A DNA stretch of 40,457 bases, taken from NCBI GenBank assembly GCA_001414345.1, contig LLCB01000418.1:1-40457 (forward strand), in the 5' to 3' direction. Position 1 is the stretch's first letter, and each line of letters opens with the position of its first letter. Source of the DNA: Hymenoscyphus infarciens. Its lineage: Eukaryota > Ascomycota > Leotiomycetes > Helotiales > Helotiaceae. Positions 33,989 to 40,457 of the stretch are shown here, in pieces. Under the pieces are notes generated by a model, which was not told the origin of the DNA, searched no databases, and was given only the letters and a program-made list of their open reading frames with translations. A program made the translations under genes and the position numbers.

Positions 33989-35810
33989 GTAGGCGAGGTT
34001 TCTGATGTGTTTTATTGGAGTTTCTGGAGTTTGGAGGGCTTGTGGATTTGTGGGTTTGTGGGTTCTGAGTAAATTGATCTTCTGGAAACCGGTGTTTTGC
34101 ATTTTATATACGCCCAAACTTTCGCCACCTCAATCTCAGTCTCAATATCCATGATTCTTTTGTTGTTAATCTTATCATCAGTCCTTCTTTGAACTTTTGG
34201 GGTTTCAAGAAGCATGAGCTTTTCAGATTATGGGATTAGAATAAAGCTACAAGCGCGTGTAGCAATTACTCAATTCAAAGAAGAATGACAACTTGATGAC
34301 AGGTGACGTCCTTCCGACACAAGGCTAGTCCGTGACTATTTTGCCGCCACCACGTCTTGGTAATGCCGCAATTACGGTCTCGTTCAAGACCGAGAACAAC
34401 AGAGTTGCGAGGAGGAATGGTTTAACAAAAAGGTACAAGCATAAGAGGGAACGCAGAAATCGGCGTTTTCTTCATACACCGCGTTGGACGCCAGAGCAAA
34501 GACTGGATGAAGCCATTTGGGTAAAAACGACCTATGACGAGTATATAGTAATTTGACTATCCTGTCCAGCATTACCAGTTCCTGGCAAGTGTAGAGATAA
34601 GCCCAGGGCAAAGAAAATCTTTAGATATCGTAGATCTAACCAGCGTTAGCCGATGTCAATGAGGGGGGCATACTTAGAATGGGACCATGAAGTCCTAGAT
34701 AAAAGGTATCGAACCCTTAAGGTTAGGCTGCTAATTTGCATGTCATGGGAGAAGATAATACACAATTCTTTCATTCATTCGGGGATTTTGGGTGGTATTC
34801 TTGTAGCTTTTGTTAACTATGAGAGGTGGGGAGGCTAGATTGTGAGCACGCGTCCAGGTTAAATGCATGACATGGTCGCGATATCGCGATATCAACAATT
34901 TCCACCAATGCACTCAAGTATCAACCTCCTGAACCTCCTTTTAAATAACATGTCTCACTTGTCACGATCAGTCTTTCGGGGAGGCTCTCTTCGTCAACCT
35001 CAATTTGGACGAACCTCCGCCGCCTCAAAATTTCGACGCTTCGATTGCCCCCGCCCCCGAGAATCAAACCAATTGTTTGCTGCAAATTAGGAAAGAATAA
35101 ATTGACTCTAGGACAAGAAAGAAGCGCTGTTACAGCAGGCTGGGCATGATGGAATACACTGCACCTTGGCCCGAACCCCTTCGAATTTCGAAACTTCTTA
35201 CCTACCACGAATCCTCATCCGCGACTGCGACGCCCAAAGAGCAGACATTACATGGAGATGGACTTGGACGGGGGTTTATTCAGTCGTTCTTTACACCAGA
35301 GCTATGAATCTCTCGATGATATATATCAGGGGAAACGTAGAACGGGGTGCCCCTGGAATCGGCGGGGGCAAGAAACATGCTAGAGTTGTCCTGGACAAAC
35401 CCCGAGACGATATGCTATACTGCTGTCAACCTCGAGAACAGCATGGGATAAATCAAGCGTTCTTTTGGAATCAATGAAGGAAGGGGGGAGGGGGGGGGGG
35501 GTAAATTGATACCCGCATGTTTTATATCATGACCGAGCCGGGCTGCTGGTCTTGGACCACGGTGTCTTGCGGAGTCGTCGAATTCTCTCCGTCTCTTTTG
35601 TTGGTCACTATTTTTTCTCTGGCCCTTGAAAAAATTTCCTGCCTAGCATCACACGAAGTGTAGCATTTCAAAAGTCCAAAAAGTTTTCTCTTTGTGGTCA
35701 GTGACCTGACGATCCCCGCGGAATCTTTTATTATTTGTGTTATTTGTGGAATATATTACATTATTTGGAACCAGTTATTGCATTGTTGCCGATATGTCAA
35801 GGATCAACAC
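33989..35810. other. intergenic region between convergent genes
   Basis: The 3' flanks of the secreted-protein gene (plus) and the GPI-protein gene (minus). A perfect palindrome around GATATCGCGATATC lies at about 34880-34893. A long G-run (with up to 12 consecutive G) lies at about 35484-35501 and could form a G-quadruplex. No supported gene. Confidence 0.4.
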
Positions 35811-36560
35811 CTAAATGGTGCCAGCAGCCATCAATGCGGCGACGGCAAAGATTGCAATGGGATTTGGCAAGCTGTTGCTAGCTGCACCAGTGAAGGCTGC
35901 ACCCACGGAAGAAGCCTGATGTTCTTGTTAGCTTGGAAGCATATCGTTGTTGGAAGATACTTACGGTTGCTGAGCTAGTACCTTGAGCAACGCTTGATGC
36001 CGCAGAGTTGGATGTTGCGGTTGCTGAGCCGCTTGACTTGATGGTGGAACTTCCTGGCGCTGTCGAGGACGGCGTGGGTGTGGCCGTAGTTGGGATCACC
36101 GAAGATGATGCTACCGACGAGAAGGACGAAGATGCAGATGGTGTGACACCTCCCGAAGCTGGAATGGCGTCCGGAATATCTGGTTGTTTGCCAGAAAGTG
36201 GAGTCGTACTCAAGCCACCGCAAGTAGTAGCAGCCCGTGTTAAGGTGGTTCCATACATACTCCAGATGTTGACATTATCTGGGCCAGCACAAACAAGACA
36301 GTTGGCATAGTTTGTCGTGAAAGTAGTACTGGTGCAATATCCAATACTTCTACTGCCGATGATTGCTTGACCTTGGAGGGGTTAGTAAAACTACGAGTTG
36401 TAGGAAGGGCTAACATACCACAGGTGTCATGACATCTGTAAGAGTTGGTTCCTGGCTCTTGACGCTTCAAAAGCTGCAATGGCCAATCTTCGCCAAGAGC
36501 ATTGGCGGAGACAATTTGAAAGGCAGCAGCTACGAGAGCCAAGTATTGAATTCCCACCAT
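35811..36560 (-). CDS. GPI-anchored Ser/Thr-rich cell-surface protein
   Basis: Three exons on the minus strand: 36560-36419, 36371-35965 and 35915-35811; introns of 47 nt (with a TACTAAC branch) and 49 nt (GCTAAC branch); 654 nt, 217 aa. It has an N-terminal signal peptide (MVGIQYLALVAAAFQIVSA). A short cysteine-bearing domain follows: YRCHDTCG, then GYCTSTTFTTNYANCLVCAG, NIWSMYG and ATTCGG. A long Ser/Thr/Pro/Ala stalk comes next, then a C-terminal hydrophobic tail (NPIAIFAVAALMAAGTI) preceded by small residues, typical of GPI signals. This architecture is common among fungal wall or membrane mannoproteins whose function is unknown. It diverges from the BIM1-like gene, another surface protein. 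Confidence 0.88.
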
Positions 36561-37955
36561 TTTGGCTTATTGTTGTTGTTTTGAACGAGTGTATGAATTC
36601 AAAGCTGAGAGGATGCTCCAGAGTGCTGATAGTAGGCGAGTTGTAATTGGAGAAGGAGATGCAAGTGATGTACTGCCTCTTTATGCGTCTTGCAAATTAG
36701 TAACCTTGGAGGCTGGAATTTATTGTTAATTTCCACATGGTGCGATGCTGGATGAGTTATCCGATCTCGCAGTCCATTCCAACTACTTTTGGATGAGCTT
36801 CCAGCCAAAACCCGCAGTTGCTTCCGGTATGGACGGCCGCAACACGAGCTTTCCGATGTGGTGTCACGAGCAGCATACATCCAAGTGGGATGCTTGTGCC
36901 TCACAATATGCTCATTCTTATGAGCCCCGAGGTTGGGAAACTCGGGGGGCTGGAGTATCTGATTCTCTTGATCTTTAGATCTAATTAGATAAAAACTTTC
37001 CGATCGGTCTCTGGATCAAGAAGGAGAACGGCTTCAGATTCCTCGTTGGGAAGTTATGGGGCTGGGGGACTCCTTGGCGATTGATTATATCCAATGGCAG
37101 AAGTCTCTCATGTCATAACTTTACATGGCTTCCCAATATCGGCCCATTCCCCAACCACACTTCATTTGCAGGGAATATAATCTATTCGATCTGATTAGAT
37201 TAGATTGAACGAGGTCCAATCGCAAACCAACCCCACACCAATAAACACCAAGTGGAGGGGTAGGGTGACTCCTTTTGGGAAAAAGCTCTCTGCGCCTAGG
37301 AAGTTCAATCTATTTCATATTAACATTTAAACACGGCAGAATTTTCCAAGTGGGATGTTTTTCTGTTATTGAGTGTGAATATTACAGACACCTTCCTTGG
37401 TTTGCATTCAGAAAACTACCCAGATTTGAGAAGATTCAAAGACTTTCAGAGTGTCTATGTGTAATGTAAATTTCCCTTTTCATAGCCAAGTTGCGATCTC
37501 GGAGGGCGAGGAAAATCGGCAAGCCTCCAACCCGCCTCCAAGATACGAGAATCCCGCCACGAGCGGTCTTATCCTTCAAGACCTGCAAAAGACCCAAAGC
37601 ATTTCAAAATAAGGAGGTGACAAGAAAGGGTAAGATACCTCTTTTCTAACCGGCTTGGCTCATGCAGTGTGACTCCAATAAAGTCATCTGTGGCTGTGAT
37701 GATGGTTGGCGGTTAGGTGCCGCAAATCCAGAATCAGAAGATGGGCAAAAACGTCCGACGGCGCCGAAGAAAGGTTGCTTCTGTTGGGTGGTTGGTTACC
37801 ATTCTTTCTCTTCTCGTCTCCACAGTGCCAGACATGACATAAGAGAAGCATCCTGCAGACGAATATTCTATGGCCGTTTAAGTGCTACACAGAGGCGAGT
37901 TCACGATACAGTTTACTTAGCACTCATCTCAATAACTTCATCCCAATCAGCCAAC
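36561..37955. promoter_or_regulatory. divergent intergenic region between two surface-protein genes
   Basis: A 1.4-kb head-to-head spacer. Small frames on both strands lack support. GATTAGATTAGATT-type direct repeats occur at about 37190-37207. No copper-response or other operator was recognised. Confidence 0.45.
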
Positions 37956-38931
37956 ATGTTATCAAACACATTTACTGTCATCGCTCTTGTAGCACTTGCT
38001 CGAGTCGTTGTAGCTGAGACCGAGACCACCCCGCATGCTGCTGGGGCTGAAGGGTCGGTTATGGGACCTGTTGCTTTCCTTTGGCCCGCCGATCGACCAT
38101 GGTCTGCGGATGCCGATAACACAGCACCATGTGGAAGCAGCTCTGGAGTTGGAACCCGAACTCAGTTTCCACTCGGTATGTTCTCGATCCAGCTCCCTTC
38201 TTCAAAATCACCGTAGCTAACTTCAATTCGCCAGACAATGGAGCTGTCTCTCTTTCCATTGCAGAGGAAGCCTATCAAGTTGCATTCCGTATTGCCTATG
38301 ACAGCAGTACGTCTTTCCAGACCCTCAAGATATCCACGAGCTAACTCTTCATAGATCCAATGACTGCAAGCGCTTTCAGCGAACAAATCGTCCACACTGT
38401 TGATGAAATCGACCCAGGTCACCAATGTTACCGCGTCCCAAGCACCCCAGATTCCATCGTAGCTGGCCAAAACGCAACAATCCAACTCGAATACTGGTCC
38501 TCGTACAACAACGGACCCCGAGAGTCCTTCTACGCCTGCGCTGATGTCGTAAGTGCCCTCACATCCTATTTCCAACCCTCACAACTAAACCAAAATAGAC
38601 ACTCGTCGAGGCGTCCTCCTTCGTAGGCTCAATCCCATGTTTCAACGTTACATCCACCGACTTTGCTTCACCAACTACCGCTGCTGCCATTCCAGCTTCT
38701 ACCTCTTCGGCTCCAACCACCAAGTCTTCGAGCGGACTTTCAGCTGGTGCTAAGGCTGGTATTGCTGTTGGTTCCATTGTCGGTGCTTTGGCGCTTGTTG
38801 GGGCTATTGCTTTTGCGCTTTTGCGAAAACGATCAGTTGCTAAGAAGGATACTGAGGCGGCGGATCAATTCCCTGTCATGGCGCAAAAGGAGAGGGCTGC
38901 TTCTTTGGCTTCGGCTGAGACGCAGGTTTAG
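37956..38931 (+). CDS. BIM1-like (LPMO-related X325 type) membrane-anchored surface protein
   Basis: Four exons, 37956-38175, 38235-38306, 38355-38548 and 38599-38931; introns of 59, 48 and 50 nt, the first two with CTAAC branches; 819 nt, 272 aa. Signal peptide MLSNTFTVIALVALARVVVA. Then comes the domain known from copper-acquisition factor BIM1 and LPMO-like X325 proteins: PWSADADNTAPCGSSSGVG, RTQFPL, VSLSIAEEAYQVAFRIA, DPGHQCYRVP, NATIQLEYW and FYACADV. A Thr/Ser stalk follows, then one membrane span (about residues 214-237) with a basic RKR stop-transfer and a 35-residue cytosolic tail. The mature N-terminus is not His and the usual second His region reads AEEAYQ, so a classical histidine brace is not apparent. 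Its role is probably structural, sensing or copper-related at the cell surface; uncertain. Confidence 0.85.
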
Positions 38932-40019
38932 AACTAGGTGTTTGGCTGTGATACAGGAGGGTTGATGAGAGGTTGAATACTGTGTGTGGGCTGGTCTTGC
39001 TTATGCTTTATGGTTTTGCTTAATGATTTGTTAGTTTGAGATACGGTGGCTTTTGTTGGTAGGTGGCTGTTGTATTTGCAATTAGTTCCTTTAATGGCGG
39101 AAGACGATATTCTGCTTGAGTATCTCGTGTAATGTCACAAGGTGCTGTCTCCTCTCGTACTTAATCACTAAATTATGCCTTGAACCTTTTCAAAAGTGCT
39201 TTAGTTTTCCATCTTGCGACTTCTATCTCCACTCACTCTAACGCCGTATCTCTTCAGGTCAATCAACTCGTTTTGGGAGTTTCTGCTCTTGCCTTTGTGA
39301 TGTCGCACTTTCGATATCAATTTGTCCTCTCGCGCCCACTAGCCTGATACGATATGTGAATGACTGTACCAATTGTTAAAGTCCTAACATCACGTAATAT
39401 AACTGCCTATGTCCTGCAGAGGCTTTAGTCTCGCTGGCCTTGCCTGAAATTTCACAGTGGGTTTCAAAATTAAGTTAATTGCCGAGGCCTTTTTTAGCCA
39501 CGATCGTGGGGGACAAACGCTTCCCTGGATACTCTCTAATTCTTCGGTTGTGCCGTGAATAATTCCTTGGGCGACAACTAGTCCTTCGGCAATAAGTAGA
39601 CATTTGGAAACAATTCGGACCTCGACAAAATCTCGAAGTCCGGATTTCCATGAAACTTTTGTCCAAGCATACTTGAGCGGCTTCAATTTTTTCCCGCCGT
39701 TATTCTCAGGTGTAGAATTTCGTGTGTAGACTTGCAAACACGACCAGCATGGCGAACTGCATTTTTTCGCCGGTCACTCAACCATCCTCTGGTCAGTTGA
39801 AGCATAAAGATCGGGGAATTTGAGGTTCAAAGTCTCGCGCGTAGTCGCTGACAATACTACAGTCGGCCACCAATAAACATTGGGCATCTCTACACAAGTT
39901 CAGAGTCTAAGTAGTTCAAGGGTGGGGCGAAATCAAGGTGGGAGCTAGGAGACGAATGTTAAGTACTAATGCACCTGTGGTTTTCCGTTACTACGGCATC
40001 CTGAATGTACTAAAAAGTT
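38932..40019. other. 3' flank and intergenic, no gene seen
   Basis: A 115-codon minus-strand open frame at 39390-39737 shows no motif, and I do not support it as a gene. The rest holds nothing recognisable. Confidence 0.4.
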
Positions 40020-40457
40020 GGATTGACTAAATCGTAAATAGTAAATCGTAAATTATAAATCGTAAATCGTAAAGCTTAGTTTTTTTGAGTATATAGCCTT
40101 TTAGAGCTAAATTATAAATTGTAAATTGTAAATTAATAAATGTAGATTTTTTAGAAGCTATTTAGATATAAATCGAAAAGCTTAAATTAGTAATCTTAAA
40201 GCTTAAAGTAAGAGTATTTATAATTTGTAATACTTAAATTATAAGGTTTAAATTATAAAATTTAAGTATAAGTAAAGGTAGAAAGTAGAAGGTAATATAG
40301 TATATATATATCTATTAAATATATATATAATATAATTACTTAATACTTACTTTCTATTAATATATACTACCTAGTACTATACTAAATATAAGTATAATAT
40401 AACTTTAAATCTATTATTTAAAATATTATAAATTATTAAAAGTAATATATATACTTA
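40020..40457. repeat. start of another AT-rich RIP-type block with short tandem repeats
   Basis: From about 40027 a series of units close to AAATCGTAA (variants AAATAGTAA, AAATTATAA, AAATTGTAA) runs for about 110 bases, then passes into pure AT-rich DNA up to the window end. The C/T and G/A variation between units is what RIP-like change would produce. Confidence 0.65.

Noticed and set aside
39390..39737. 115-codon minus-strand frame
   Set aside because: No domain, signal or splice support, and it lies between a gene's 3' flank and an AT-rich block.
1..40457. tRNA genes and CRISPR arrays
   Set aside because: No cloverleaf with A and B boxes was found. The tandem repeats seen are coding minisatellites or AT-rich degenerate units, not spaced repeats.

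Overview
ORGANISM. The window reads as nuclear DNA of a filamentous ascomycete (Pezizomycotina; Leotiomycetes is my guess from the style of the proteins, not proven). Introns are short (about 47-100 nt) with GTRNGT donors, CTAAC/CTGAC branch sites and YAG acceptors. AT-rich blocks look like repeats worn by repeat-induced point mutation (RIP). Known genes include an AP-1 gamma adaptin, a sterol O-acyltransferase and a BIM1-like surface protein. LAYOUT, LEFT HALF (about 1-21.8 kb), fast-evolving and repeat-rich: an AT-rich relic with a 22-bp inverted repeat (about 150-850); an acidic nuclear-type protein whose reading frame shifts +1 at a TCA-TGA-T site (2581-5110); a dead cytochrome P450 (5866-6894); a decayed DNA element with about 50-bp terminal inverted repeats (7170-7660); a His/Arg/Pro-rich orphan protein with one intron (8647-10533); a small acidic orphan gene with introns in its 5' leader and at its last codon (11204-12135); a decayed cluster sharing a repeated S-T-V-V-T-K-x-Q-G module (12863-16127); a dead caspase-like (peptidase C14) gene (16797-17360); 3.4 kb of AT-rich RIP-type DNA (17361-20811); and a clean 969-bp LTR element with 111-bp LTRs, a 5-bp target duplication, no protein and a primer site matching the anticodon arm of initiator tRNA-Met (20812-21780). 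LAYOUT, RIGHT HALF (about 22.1-38.9 kb), ordinary gene-rich DNA: AP-1 gamma adaptin (minus), diverging from sterol O-acyltransferase ARE2 (plus); a large secreted protein of unknown function (plus); then a GPI-anchored Ser/Thr-rich protein (minus) diverging from a BIM1-like LPMO-related membrane protein (plus). A new AT-rich block starts at about 40020 and runs off the window. HOW THE GENES FIT TOGETHER. There is no operon-like system. The right half has a secretory/surface flavour: vesicle sorting, sterol ester storage and three secreted or anchored proteins. This is probably neighbourhood chance and not a pathway. The most interesting items are the miniature LTR element with its half-tRNA-type primer site, the possible +1 frameshift gene, and the repeated-module gene relics beside the AT-rich block. 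All assignments come from reading the sequence; no database search was possible.
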